In this document: in pieces, positions 13,736 through 30,535 of the stretch
How the letters are laid out: every line of letters starts with the position of its first letter
Position numbering within the stretch: position 1 is the stretch's first letter
Assembly (NCBI GenBank): GCA_033060915.1
Contig: CM065387.1
Location: forward strand, 43,843,001-43,907,000
Source of the DNA: Euryodendron excelsum
Taxonomy: Eukaryota > Streptophyta > Magnoliopsida > Ericales > Pentaphylacaceae
Reading direction: 5' to 3'
DNA: 64,000 bases
Notes under the pieces: generated by a model
Database searches by the model: none
Told to the model about the DNA's origin: nothing
The model's input: only the letters and a program-made list of their open reading frames with translations
Made by a program: the position numbers and the translations under genes

Positions 13736-14373
13736 TGTAAGTGAGATTTCTAGGAAGGCCGGGCCGATCACTTGAACCAATATCAATGAGTTCCAACTTG
13801 CTGTAAGGAGACAAAGGAGTTAGAATGGGTCGACCCTCTTTGAGCCGATCACACTCCGACAATTAAGTTAGCAATCGTAATTGAGAATCGAATGAAATAT
13901 CAAGACAATGAATGCTTAGAAATCATTTTTTCCATACCTTGCTTCTTCAAGCTTCAATGTTTATAGTGTAGTGCTATCTGTTAAGCCTATTCCGGTAATC
14001 ATGACCTATCTCATAGACTTGTGCCGGCTAAAGTTGACTGATTGGACAGAAATTCACCTTTATCGCCATGCTCAAGTTTGACTGACCGGACGTGAGCCAT
14101 GCATTTGCCTGGTGCGTCTCCTTCGCATTAAATGCTGAGATCTGAGCATTAAATGCTTTGATATCTTTCATAATTACCCTAATACTTTGGGCTGCATTAA
14201 TCTTGCGAATTGGGCCTCTCTTGGCTATATAGGCTTCACTTATAATACTATCTGGATTGTTTAATATAAGTCGAGTTTGCCCTGGTGAACTGGGCTGTTC
14301 TTAGCCTAAGCAAGCTGTTTGATTTAAGTTGGGCCTGTCTTTATAGATTGGGTCAGGGTTTATTTGACCCACA
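13736..14373 (-). repeat. 5' LTR of the Tat-like element
   Basis: 638 bp, matching 3859-4497. Plus-strand ends TGTAAGTGAG and TGACCCACA. A minus-strand TATA box (ctatatag, 14225-14232) lies where a U3 promoter is expected. Confidence 0.92.
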
Positions 14374-14981
14374 CGTACTATTATATCATTAAAAATTTGT
14401 CTAAATCAAGAATAAGAAAAAATAAAGAAAAGTAAAGAAAGGTCATTGCTTCCCTCTATTACGCACACCCACACACAAACAAAAGGGCACCTCATCTAAA
14501 ATTTATTTGCTGAACGAACAAAAATGAATGCTAAAGATGCTTTGGAAATTATGTTAGAAACCAATTTAGGGATCATAAAACACCCTAAAATTTTCAAAAT
14601 TGTGAGACTAAGATGAGGAATTGATGAGTAATTTGAGAATTTTGTGCAAAGGTTTTGGTGACTCCCAAATTTCCAACAGCTTCTGTAAGTTTTGACATCT
14701 GCACTTCCAGTATGTTATAATTGGATCAACCCATCAAATGGAAAACAAGAAAAGGGCATCAAGTATTGGTATCTTGATAAACTTTATATACATAAACATA
14801 AAAATTTCCACCAAAAGTCCTCTCCTACAAAGTCGTACTTAAAAGTTCCCTGTTTCCCAAAGTGATCGTGATCAAATCATCAAACAAGTCTGGATCTTCC
14901 ACCCCTGATTCATCAAGTCTTCACATTTACATGGAACAGATCATTACAGTCAAACGTTTCTCCATTCTTTAGAGCTTCAAT

Positions 14982-15351
14982 AAGGGGTGTTCACGAGCTG
15001 GTTCGGTTTGGTTTGGTTAGAGTGAAATGTAAAATTTAAACAATTTTAAGTGGTTCTAAAGTTTTTGGACCCAAAATCAAATTGATTTAAAACCTACGTA
15101 TCCAACTTGAGAAAATTCAAGTTGACTTGTAGGTTTAATTTAATCGTATTTGATTATCATTCTAATTCGAAATGACGAATATCGAAATCATAACTTATAA
15201 CTTGAGACACGTTAACTAACTTACACAATTTGTTAGACGTTTTTTTGTAAAATATATATAAAAGTCCGTTTCTGCGATTTATGTATTTAACTTAAAACAG
15301 AGCGAACCCAACCATGAAGGCCGTACTGATTTCGTTTATTTGTACCCCTAG
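14982..15351. mobile_element. Small hAT-like non-autonomous element (MITE)
   Basis: Left end 'aaggggtgttcacgagc' and right end 'tacccctag' form imperfect terminal inverted repeats of the AGGGGTGT type common in plant hAT MITEs. The middle is AT-rich and without coding sequence. Part of it is also present in duplication copy 2 (about 30260-30393), where the left end has been replaced. Confidence 0.5.
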
Positions 15352-16066
15352 TTTCAATATGGTCTTGTCTCAGTACTGAAAATCCAAACCTACACGTACA
15401 TTAAGGGGCGTTTGGATTACTTTTAAAAATTCATGAGCATTAAGTTTAAGTTAGTTTTAAGAATGCATTTATTTAAATGACTTTTTTAAACTTAAAGCTA
15501 GTTTTAAAAAGTCACTTTTTTAGTGAGAGACAAACTCAGTTTAAAAAAGTTATAAGTTTAAATTATAAATTACTAAAAATGCCACCATCTATACACTCCC
15601 TGGACAGGTTGACTCAAGATAGTTTGACGCTTAAAATAAAAATTTTAAATGAGGCTTTTTATATTTTTAATACTAGTGTAAATTTTTTACTTAAAACTTG
15701 ATAATTATTTTAGATGAAAAATTATTGATTAATTTATTTTTCTCTTTTTTTCATGGAGTATTCATTGAATCACAATGGATTTAAGCATCCAATAAAAATT
15801 AGATTTTTGTAGAGTATTCACTAAATGATTCAATCAACATAATACAAAATTAGTAATTTAATAAACAAAGTAAATAATTTACTTTTTAATTTTACTGTAA
15901 CAGCGACTTGTAGACTCACAAATAATAAAAAATTACCCTTGTTCAAAAGAAAATCAAACAAACATCGATCTATATAAAAATACAAAAATATTACATCAAT
16001 ACACTGTTTATTGATATTATCGGTAAGATTTACTAATTTATTTCTCAATTTGAAAGTTTTGTCTTT

Positions 16067-16162
<96 letters not shown>

Positions 16163-16229
16163 GTGAATTTAGATTTCTAAATATCTATACGTATCTATAT
16201 GTTAGAGGGAGAGAGAGTCGTGTAGGTTG
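15352..16229. repeat. Intronic AT-rich DNA with a (GA)45 microsatellite
   Basis: Between the MITE and the next element. 16070-16160 is an uninterrupted (GA)n tract of about 90 bp, followed by a second short GA run at 16207-16217. Open frames at 15477-15701 and 15830-16048 have no recognisable motif and AT-driven composition; I do not call them. Confidence 0.7.
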
Positions 16230-16573
16230 GAGCATCTTCAAGGCTACTCTCTAAAATAGTTAGTCAAAACATACTTAAAAATTCTATTATTTATTTTAGC
16301 TAGCTATTTTTAAAAAAATACTCCAACAATACTATTTATTTTAACTAGCCGTCTCATAAATTATTTCTTTTTTAACATTCACCCTAATAAAAGAGGAGAG
16401 AGAATTGTGAATTAAATTTTAAAAAGTCACTTTTGACTCTCTATATTGAGAGCGCTAAAATGAGACTTTTTAAAATAAAGAGTATATAGAGAGCCGGTTG
16501 GAGGGCTAATTTTGAGATTTGACTCTCTAAAATAGCTGAGAGAACCACTTTATAGAATCCCTTGAAAATGCTC
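16230..16573. mobile_element. MITE, GAGCATCTTCAAGG family, copy 1
   Basis: Starts GAGCATCTTCAAGG and ends CCTTGAAAATGCTC, an imperfect terminal inverted repeat. Inside it repeats 'ctctctaaaatag' and 'ttttagctagct' blocks that recur in the copy at 17195-17577. About 344 bp, no coding sequence. The pair flanks DBR exon 1. Confidence 0.68.
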
Positions 16574-16789
16574 TTAGATCCTTTTTTTTTTTCCTTATGG
16601 AGTTTTTATTTATTTATTTGAAGTATGCATTTTCTTTATTTTTTTTTTGAGTCTTTTCTCATTTAAACTAAGAATTTTTTTTTTTTGCTGTGGGCCTTTT
16701 TGTTATTTAGAATTAGTTTTTTTCAAAAAAATCAAAATTACACAAAACTTTAAATAGAGTTTTTAAAACTTAAAAAATTTTAAAAATTA

Positions 16790-17170
<381 letters not shown>

Positions 17171-17194
17171 CTATATATGTAGACAACAAATATA

Positions 17195-17577
17195 GAGATA
17201 TAGTATCTAAAAACGCTACTATGTAAAATAGCTAGTTAAAATATATTTAAAAACTTTATTATCTATTTTAGTTGATCATTTTATAAAAAATTATCCAATT
17301 ATACTTTCTAGTTTAGCTTGTCACATCATAAATTACTCATGTTTAAACACTTACTCCAAAAACACTAAGAAAAATAAAAAAAAAAGAGAAAGAGATAGAT
17401 TTGTGAAATAATAGCATTTAAAATTTAGAGAGTCATTTTTAACTCTCTATATTTGAATAGTCAAAATAAGACTCTTTAAAATAAAGAGCATATAAAGAGT
17501 TGATTAGAGAGTTATTTTTAAAATTTTACTCTCTAAAATAGTTAAGAGAGTCTAGAGAGTTCTTTGAAAATGCTATA
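17195..17577. mobile_element. MITE, GAGCATCTTCAAGG family, copy 2
   Basis: Same internal order as 16230-16573 (taaaatagctagttaaaa, actctctatatt, gactctttaaaataaagag, ctctctaaaatagttaagag) with a degraded left end and a right end 'ctttgaaaatgct'. Same orientation as copy 1. No coding sequence. Confidence 0.6.
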
Positions 17578-17772
17578 AGCACATGTATAATTAACTTATG
17601 AGTGGATAAGTGTGAAGGGGGATCAGATGTATGATGACGGACGGGCTGTGGTGAGAAAGATAGTGATGCTGAAAGGGAGGTGATCGCGGCTAATACGCCC
17701 GATTGTTTCTAGAGTTAGGTACAAATTAGAGAGAGAAAAAAAATGTGGAGCAAGATAGAAAGTAGATATTGT

Positions 17773-18160
17773 CAATGTTTTAAAAATCTAACCAGATTGG
17801 CTGGTTCAATTGTCAACAATAACAGAAATGGTCCGGTCAACTCTCTAAACTTGTTTTTGTTAAAATTCAATCAAACTCAGCAAGAATCGTGGTTTAACCG
17901 TGATCCAGTCGATTAAATTTATTGTTGGACCGTTCGGTTCAATCTTTTAAGGCAAAATTTTAGGTTTTAATTTTAAAGTTTTGGGTTTCCAATATCAAAA
18001 CTAGTGTAGAAAAATAAGACATATTTTATTACTATTGATAAATAAATTAATAACATAATTATGACATCAATGGTCAATAACGATTGAGTCGACGATTAAA
18101 TCAGTGACTTATGATCAATTTTTTTTCGATTCGCTCATCAGTTCGATATTCAAAACATTG
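17773..18160. mobile_element. hAT-type MITE with 8-bp target duplication
   Basis: Ends CAATGTTTTAAAAATC and (reverse complement) CAATGTTTTGAATATC. Flanks are GATATTGT (17765-17772) and GATATTGC (18161-18168), seven of eight bases equal, which is the duplication size hAT elements make. 388 bp, no coding sequence. Confidence 0.75.
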
Positions 18161-18346
18161 GATATTGCTTTCCCACTCTCATGGAGTTTAGCTTAGTGGG
18201 TTAAGTTTCTGTATGGGTAATTGGGTACCATATAGCAGCTCCGATAAAGGCAAGGCAACCTTGGATTAATATTGATTGGAGACTCTCTTGGAGCTTAGCT
18301 ATGTGGGTAAAGTCCATTGATTGGTGAGGCTTTGGCGGCAAGCAAG

Positions 18347-18691
18347 TAGGGCTATAAACGAATTGAGCCGGGCAGAGCCGAATAAAGAGTTGTTCAAACT
18401 TAATTTGATAAGTTTAACGAGCTTAAAAATGTGTTTAAGCTTGATTTGATTAACTTTCAAGTCGAGTTCAAACAAGCTTTAATCGAGTCAATCATGAGCA
18501 GAACTTGAGTAACTTGAATATTTATGTATATATAATCTTATCAAGTTGAGTTTGACTTGAGCTCAAATAATTAGCGAGCTCTAAAATGTGTTTAAGCTTG
18601 ATTTGTTTATATAACGAGCTGATTTCAAACGAGTTGTTAACGAGCCAAACATGAGTCGAGCTCAAGTAGTTTGGTTCATTTTATAACCCTA
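18347..18691. mobile_element. hAT-like MITE with TAGGG ends
   Basis: Starts TAGGGCTATAAACGA and ends with the complement of TAGGGTTATAAAATGAAC. The body repeats 'gtgtttaagcttgatttg' and 'gagctcaa' blocks. I could not find a clear target duplication (caagcaag left, tagataaa right). Confidence 0.55.
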
Positions 18692-18930
18692 TAGATAAAA
18701 AGGAAGAAAAAGAGTTTTCTTTTTAGCAAGTTTTCCAACAAACACCGATTTAAGTTAGGGTGATAGAACTTCCATTATCTATTATATTTGATGCTTGCTT
18801 ATGCAGAGCGTAGAATGATAGAGAGGCTCACTCCTTTGCTATAGTTTTGATGTGATATACGTATACTGCTTAAAACTTATTTTCAGCATGATATATTTGG
18901 ATATATGTACACTTTATATACATATATACT

Positions 18931-20167
18931 CAGGGCTGGCTCAAGACTATCAGGAGCTAAGGCCAAATATTTGAACGAGGCCTCTAAAATTTTTAATATT
19001 ATCAACATATTGTTGTTTAAAATTTATTTTTCTTACCTTTTGAGATACAAATTTATTAATTAAGTTGTTATATTCAAGATTTACTAACATGTCCTTTTCA
19101 ATTGATAATATAACTAATCCAGTTAATCTTTTTTGTGACATAGTCGATTTTAAATAAAACTTTATCAATTTTAATTTTAAAAAACTTCTTTTTGCAGAAG
19201 CAATTGTTACTGTTATAGTTAATAATATTCTATAAGCAATACACGCATTCAGAAAGGAATCTAATCTTTTTATATAATTTAATACGTTTCTATTTATAAA
19301 TTGTTTTTTAGAACTTTTAACTCTAAAAACAAATCTAAATCATCAATATCAGAAAAAAAAATGTAATGTTTTAAGTTACATTTGAGATTAAGATAATATT
19401 TTTTCAAACTATCATCCTCTATTAGTTTTTATTTTTCTATTTTTTTTTTTATAAGTTTTGCGTATCCAGATTTATATTTTCTAGTAGACATATTTACCAG
19501 TTATAGTATAAAACAAACTCTTTATCACAAAAAAATAAACAATATTAGAATTTAAACAATATTAGAAAACTAGAAGTGTAGAACAATGGAACCATTTACG
19601 AAAATTATAGATAAATACGAGATCTTGAGTTTGATACAATTTCTATAAGAAAACAATCAATGTTGTAACTGGATGAGTATATTTTTGCTAATAAAAATAA
19701 GGAAATAAAATTGGGAAAGATACTAAACAAAAAACAAAATACATAAAACAAAAATTACCATAATACTAATACACTATTATTCTAGATGAGTATGAAATTG
19801 ATTCTCCAAGGTTGAGAGAGAGAGAGTTTGGTAGGATTATAACTTCTTCTGAACTAATTTACATAGAGAAAGAGTCGTTTAAGGTAGAGACATTTCATCT
19901 ACCTTATCTTAAAAAAATGATAATTAAGTATTTAGTTTTTTATTAAATTAGTTTTTAAAATTTATTTTTATTAGGCAGTTTTTGAAGGTAATTAATGTAT
20001 TTGATTTTAGACCCTTTTTTTCCCCCTCATCTAGACTTTTACAAAAGAAAATATATAATAATGATTTTACACTATATATATAATATACTTATTTTAAAAA
20101 ATTGGGGCCTAACAAATTGAGGCCTTGGGCAATTGCCTCAATCGCCTAAGGTATTGAGCCGGCCCTG
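18931..20167 (-). mobile_element. Internally deleted Tip100-like hAT element
   Basis: Terminal inverted repeats CAGGGCTGGCTCAA and (reverse complement of the right end) CAGGGCCGGCTCAA. Flanks TATATACT and TATGTATT agree at six of eight bases. The left end encodes the transposase C-terminus on the minus strand. The remainder is AT-rich with no long frame, so most of the transposase gene is gone. Confidence 0.78.
18950..19168 (-). pseudogene. hAT (Tip100/zinc-finger MYM-like) transposase C-terminal fragment
   Basis: The peptide contains KSTMSQKRLTGLVILSIEKD, then LVNLEYNNLINKFVSQKVRK and INF, a pattern I know from the dimerisation tail of Tip100-type hAT transposases (S-x-M-x-Q-x-R-L-x-x-L-A-x-L-S-I-E). 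It begins at an internal Met and lacks the catalytic DDE region and the BED or TTF zinc finger. It lies immediately inside the left inverted repeat, as expected for a minus-strand gene end. Confidence 0.78.
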
Positions 20168-20224
20168 TATGTATTGGTGGGTTTGTGCATGAACTGGTTG
20201 TGAGTATGATGTCTAGGGAAGGTG

Positions 20225-20455
20225 TTATCTAGTATTTGTGGGAGTTGTGAGCAGGTAAGCGAGAATGATGGGTTGGCTTGGTCCAATTACCAAACCACGA
20301 AAGATGGCGAGAATTTGGGCAGCGCCGCCAATGGCCACTATGGTCATCTGGCCGCGAATTGTGCACATGTTCTTTGGGTTATAAAAGAGAGTGAGTGAGT
20401 TAAGAGATACAAATGTACAAGGAAGAACGAGAACAGAACAAAAAGTGACCAGCAC
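20225..20455 (-). other. Small hydrophobic open frame, not recognised
   Basis: A 76-residue frame; an internal Met (MCTIRGQMTIVAIGGAAQ) starts a stretch with one plausible membrane segment followed by ILAIFRGLVIGPSQPIILAY. Base composition is richer in G and C than the surroundings. It lies in the gap between two hAT elements. I do not recognise the family; it may be a transduplicated exon or chance. Confidence 0.2.
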
Positions 20456-20477
20456 ATGGATGGTTATGCTATATGAT

Positions 20478-21179
20478 CAGGGGGCGGAGGCAGCATGTGG
20501 CAGCTGCCGCCTAAGAATTTTTAAAATTAAACTTTTACTCATAGTTTTTAAAATTATTTTTAATTTGGCTCCTAAAAATATAGAAATGCCACCGTTCAAA
20601 TTTTTAAACATTTTCTTTTTTCTACATTTTTAAGAGACATTTTTAATTTTCTCCCTCTAAAACTTTATAAATGCTCCACAAATTTTCGAATATTCTAATT
20701 TTACTTACAATTTTAGAAATATTATTCAAAATTTCCCATCTAAAACTTTATAAATGCCCCTTAAGTGGTACAAATTTTCAAACATACTATTTTTAACTAT
20801 AATTTTAGAAATATTATTTAAAACTTCCCATCTAAAACTTTATAAATGCCCCTTAAGTAGTTATTTTGTTATATATATATATATATATATATCTATACTA
20901 TTATAAAAAGTAAATACTTGATGTTTGGTGAAGCCTGTCACAAAGGACAGAGTGATAATTTTAATCTAACTTAACTAACTTTGAGTGCATGAAGTTGGTG
21001 GGTAAGTGAGAGTTAAGAGTGTACACATTGTCTACCACCACTTCTAATATATATATATAAGTATATGTATATTATACTTATGAAAAGAAATCAAGTGTTC
21101 TATTGTTGATTACCAAAATTTTTTTTTAATTATGATTAATAGTTGTCCCCTCTGAATTGAATTTCTGTCTCCACCATTG
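20478..21179. mobile_element. hAT-like element with CAGGGGGCGGAG end
   Basis: Left end CAGGGGGCGGAGGCAGCATG and right end (reverse complement) CAATGGTGGAGACAGAAATT followed by a GAGGGGACA block, the layout of plant Tip100-type non-autonomous elements. Flanks TATATGAT and GACATGGT agree at only five of eight bases. No transposase remains. Confidence 0.5.
20640..20862. repeat. Short tandem duplication inside the hAT-like element
   Basis: Two and a half units of about 100 bp containing 'catctaaaactttataaatgccccttaag' and 'aattttagaaatattatt'. Non-coding. An (AT)n run follows at 20871-20892. Confidence 0.7.
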
Positions 21180-24100
21180 GACATGGTCTTGGTGGTTCGG
21201 ATATGTCTAAAAAGGTTTGTTTTGCGGTTTAATAATAAAAAGAGTGAAAGAAAGAAAGAAAGAAAAATTTTAGATTACATGTGTATATGTATATATATAT
21301 CGAGAGAGAGAGAGAGATGGATGGGTGCGTGTGGGCGCATCGATTTTTCATTTGTGTATATACGGTGGCCAGGTTGGTATAAATGGTATCCTTTGGTGCA
21401 CAACTGGTAGAAAAGAAAGAAAGAAAAGAATAGTAATGAAATAAGAGAAGGAAGAGAACAAGGCTAGAGATAGGGACAAAACAGAACCCTAGCGCTTTAG
21501 GCCATTCTTTGGCAATGGGCAAAGAATGGCTTGTTATGGCCAGAAGTCAGAAAAATAAGAGAGGTAGAAAAAGAAGTGAAAGAGAAGAAGAGAGAAAGAA
21601 AAGAAGAAAAAGAAGAAAGAAGAGAAAAGGGCTAAACCAATTGTAGAGAGGGAGGAAACCAATTCTCCGCAGAGAGAAAGCTGGGTCTCATATGGTGATT
21701 GGACAGAAATTCAAGTGTGAGTGTCCCTATGTTAATTAGAATGCACTCTTGCGTACTTGGGGATCTTCCAGTAGATTATGATCCCACGATATACCTCACT
21801 TTAGTGTTGACGATGCACTGAATCGATTTTTTATGTTATTTTGATAAGTTTCTAATCATAGGCTGATAATCTAGAAGAAACAGTGAATGAATGGTTAAAA
21901 TAGTGGTTTAGCTGGTTTGACGGTTAAACTTTGTCGGATTAGTACAAAATTTTCATATGTTGATATTGATAATAAAATTTAATGATCCCTAGCATAGATC
22001 TAATAAATAATGTATAGATGTTATTTAAAAAAAATGATAATATTTGGGACCTTTAGATATTTGAGGTGTACTCAGAATTTAAATAGTGATCAACGTAGTT
22101 AATTTAATCAAAAATTAAATTTAAAAAAAAGCTAAAATGATATAGAAAAATATTATTTTTTAAGAATTTTAAAAAGAGTATAGATTCAAGAGTATAAATT
22201 TAAAAAAATTCATAATAACATATTTATAGATAGATATTAAATATTAAAAAATAATAATTTTAAAAATATTACCATATGAATTAAATGACCAATAAATTTA
22301 TGACATGTTTATTTTAATAATTTTTAAAATTTAAAAATTTAAAATTAAAAATTAAAACTTTCAAACCCAACAACACTCTCCATCTTTTGAACATCGAAGA
22401 AATGAATCTATCCAATCCCGAGCGAAGTAATTAAGGCGTGCATCCTAATTCCTATCATTGTAAAAAGTGATTTGTCCTTATTAGCGTGTACATGGTAAAT
22501 TCTCTACCACTCTTTTTTTTTTTTTTGTTTAACTTCTACTTTTGTGGGGCAGAAGAGATATGGCCATATAGGGCTCCAAAGGTCACGGCTGGCGGTAACA
22601 GATCAATTGAGGGACAGTAAGCTGCCTTTGATTGACTGGCCATATCTTCTTCGAGCGGAGAATATTATAAAAAGAGCAGAGAATATTATAAAGGCTCTGC
22701 TAAATATACATGTTCAGGACTAATGAAATTTAGATAAAATATAAATTAAAAAAACATTAATTTAAAAGTTATAAACGAGATAAATATAACACAATGACTT
22801 CTTTTTTTAATACAACTACCTAATTAATAAAAAGATTTAAAATTTAAATTCTTATAATTTGTCAAAAGTATTCTTGAGATATCATTAGTATTAATAAATA
22901 AAACATTTTAAATTCAAGATTTTTATGACAAACTTAATATTAAATTCAAAGTCATATGATTTATAATTCAACTTTTTTAGTTTTTATCCTAAACATATAT
23001 ATTTACATATATACACATATAAATACATACATAATGCATAATATTTATATTCACCTAATTATTTTACTATATCAATTTGTTATTTGTCTTTTCTGATTTC
23101 GCATGAAATTTTTATGGATTTGCAAGGCCATTGTGATATGTAATAGTATTAATTTATTTAGCTAAATTTTCTTTTGTTAAATAATTTTATATTATTCTCA
23201 ATTAAAACAATTAGAAAGATATGTAAATTTAATAAGAATATATTTGGCATTTAAAATATACATGACAATATAACTGCTGCATAGATACTAACAACATCAT
23301 TAATTACACTCTTTAAAATTTTATTAAAGTTGTAGATGTTAATACTTTACTTTTCAAGAAAAAACTAATATATTAACACTCTTTTTAATTGCACAATGGC
23401 GGTTTTGGGCGTATTTTCCTCTCAACTGTTGAATTGTAATGATGACTTGAAAGATGATCTGAAGCGTCCAATTATTTACATGCTACAACCGGTGAAACTT
23501 GATGCAACCTATTGCCTCCCGTTCACACTCGGTCAGTTAGGGCATTACTTTGTAGTTATATTTTGTGACCACTGTAGTTCCATTTTGTAGCAAGTTATAT
23601 TATTCGTAGTCGTGGTGGTAGAGGAGGCATGACATCGCTGTGGAGATGCAGTCTAATTTTGGCCACTGAAGGTACTCTTTATTTTTTCTCTTTCAAACAC
23701 CGGTGATTCCCTCTATTCGGGCCCACATGTGAAGGTAATGTGGGATACTGTGCAAATATTTTAGACACGTGGTTTTTGTTGCATCTCAGCTCTATATTCA
23801 TTATCTTGTATATGTGTAAAAAAAAAAAAAATAGTATGTGTTTTGTGTTATTTTATATGAGGATTCTTTGCTGGATAGTAAATTTTATGAATTGATATGT
23901 TGTTTGTTGGTACTTTTTGAGGTATTTACGGTGATAGTCTTTGTTGTTGAATAAATATTGTTTATGTGAGTTAATCGTTGGTGTTAAAAGTGATTTGTTG
24001 TTTCGGTTGACATTTTGTGTGTTGGGTGGGGGTTGATATATATATATATACAATATAATATAAAGAAATATGTTAATTCCGCGGTTAATGAGGAGGACAA

Positions 24101-24981
24101 TGTTTGTTTTGGCCATTAAAAGATTCATTTTTAAGAAACAAAAGAAATCATATATATATAAGTTGTGTTTGTCTTTATATTTTGTCTCTTTTTGATGTGG
24201 TACTCTAAATATTTTGATATTTTTAAAATGTCACGGCATATAGACAATTGATTAGATAACTATTAAATTTTGTTTAATTATTCAATTTACTTTGTTAGTT
24301 TTGTAAGATATATATATATATATATATATAAAGTTGAGTATTATTTAAAAAGTTATCAATCATAACTTCAGCCACCCACCTATATGTGTAAAACAATTAA
24401 ATCCTATCTAAAAATTATTACAGTAGAAGAGAACAAATAAAAAAGTAGTTGAATCTAATCCAAATAATTGTTATTCCTTATATGATTAAAAATTTAATAA
24501 AATATTTATCCATCAAGTGAGACTAGCATACTTACAAGTTTTTTGTTTTTCTTCCGTGAACAATATCAATACTTTAAAGAGTTTTAATACAAATTAAGGT
24601 TGTCAATTTTGAATTGTGGTCTTAATTATTTTAATTTTATATTAATTACTTATAATATATTTATTATAAATTTGAACAAATGTTACTCCTGTGAATTACA
24701 CGGGTTGACTACTCGTAATCAATACTATTCAAGAAAAACTACGAGATGTGTGGAGTAGCCACCAAGCCTCAGAAAAATATATGTTTGCATGTTCTGTCTG
24801 ATTTGAGATGGGAAACTAAAATGAATCCTTACTTATAATGCTGGTAAGTAACTTATTTTCCCACTCATCAGACATTTTGTTAAGTACCTGAAATGATCAT
24901 ACTTGGCACTTAAGTTATACAAATGGTTCACAAGATGAAGATGTAATGTTTAAATTTGAAAGAAATTTAACAAACCTGAGA

Positions 24982-25014
<33 letters not shown>

Positions 25015-26159
25015 AAAGGTGCTATGAACCATGTGATGTTGGATGTGATAAAGAATATAAAAATATTTCTCTGTGTTGTGCTACGTGTTTTAAAGTGAAT
25101 ATGTTGGGCCGATTTACCACCCGAGTTGGATTAACCACAATTATTTGAATTTCATTGGATGATACCTATAGGGAAAGATACGTAAACGAAGTTACAAAAT
25201 GACGAAGAAGCTGCAAATTAAGAGACAAATGTAAGTTACATTTATAATTGCAGAAAAGCCATTAATTTGCACAATTGCAATATATGTACCTAACAGAATA
25301 TATGCTTACCATAGGAGGGTGTTGTTTATTTTAGTTTTTGAACGACTTTTATAGTATTCATGTCAAAATGTCCTAGCAGGGCAAAAAGATCTGGCCAAGA
25401 GAAAGAAGACATCAAGCTTCCGAATTGACCAACCAGCACTTGGCTATTTTACTATTAAGATTGGTAAATTGGATTGGTTGAAAGATAAGTAAATTATTTT
25501 GTAGTATTTTAAAATTGTCAAAATTTTTGTTTGTAGTAAAGAGCAATGCGAAGCACGCAAGGGGAGTTCAACAACCCCTACTTTTGATGTTGAGGTATTA
25601 GTGTTATTAGTTTGGTTTCCAAAATTTACAAGCAATGGTCAGTTTTTGGTCTGTGCTTGTTTGTAATAATCGCTTACTAGCATTCTATGACTAATTGTAG
25701 TGGAATGGAGCAGTTGGGAGAAAATTGAGGAATATGTCAACCAAGAGGAGGGCTAAATACGAGGAGAAAGCCAAGATGAGCTCCCAACAGTATGCTGATC
25801 AGAAACTTACGGTTGGTTCACGTCTTTCTATTGAATTTTTTCCCGTTTTCCTTAATTCCTAATCCGCCTAATCACGTGTTGAATAATTTAAAGGGGAAAA
25901 TTGAGGAGAAATAGGAAGAAATTCGAGTCCCTTAAAAGCCAAGAATTTAGTTATGTTGTCACTATGAGCATTTACAAAGATTTTTATGAGAACGGTCTTG
26001 TGGGACCTTTGAAAAACCTCTTGTGAAAAAAAGCCTCTTAACTTGTGACTGTACGCATCTACAACACGCACTATGTTGTTAAAGCAAAAATTGTGGAATT
26101 ATGATCACTTCGATTCCATTCATAAAAAGTCAATAAGTTTTGTTAGGAAAAATAATTTA
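21180..26159. other. Intergenic AT-rich DNA without a defensible gene
   Basis: Purine-rich tracts at 21240-21340 and 21540-21640, a long inverted repeat at 22552-22652 (separate entry), (AT)n runs near 24040 and 24310, and (CT)n at 24988-25014. Exon-like patches with balanced composition lie at 25140-25235, 25530-25595 and 25700-25815 (the last reads KRRAKYEEKAKMSSQQYADQ), but I could not join them or assign a family. The frame at 23396-23590 has no recognisable motif. Confidence 0.45.
22552..22652. other. Imperfect long hairpin
   Basis: Arms GAAGAGATATGGCCA (22552-22566) and TGGCCATATCTTCTTC (22637-22652) pair over 15 bp with one bulged T. A second block, CAAAGG with CCTTTG, pairs further in. 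The total span of about 100 nt is in the size range of plant microRNA precursors, but it could equally be a MITE relic. Expression is unknown. Confidence 0.4.
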
Positions 26160-30393
<4,234 letters not shown>

Positions 30394-30439
30394 TGACCAA
30401 TAACTTTTTCTTTTTGACACAGACCACAATCCCATATCA

Positions 30440-30495
30440 TAATCGATATTATCTATATATTAATATATATATATATATATATATCTATATATATG
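30440..30495. repeat. (AT)n microsatellite
   Basis: A run of TA dinucleotides with small breaks just left of the copia LTR fragment. The open frame across it is an artefact. Confidence 0.75.
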
Positions 30496-30535
30496 AGAAA
30501 TCAAGTGTTCTAGTAGAAGGACTTAAAATATCATA

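Larger units (their letters stand above)
3859..14373 (-). mobile_element. Ty3/gypsy LTR retrotransposon, Tat-like lineage, decayed
   Basis: A complete but dead element, 10.5 kb, transcribed on the minus strand. Two ~639-bp LTRs begin TG and end CA. The flanks are GGTAC (3854-3858) and CGTAC (14374-14378), a 5-bp target-site duplication with one mismatch. On the minus strand the order is gag, protease, reverse transcriptase, RNase H, a second archaeal-type RNase H, and integrase, then a tandem-repeat spacer and an antisense gene before the 3' LTR. The second RNase H, the long 3' spacer and the extra antisense gene are what I associate with the Tat lineage. Many in-frame stops and a damaged protease and integrase show it cannot move by itself. 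It lies in intron 1 of DBR copy 1. Confidence 0.92.

Noticed and set aside
24025..24070. AT-rich run as a replication origin or matrix site
   Set aside because: Simple (AT)n microsatellite; nothing else supports a function.
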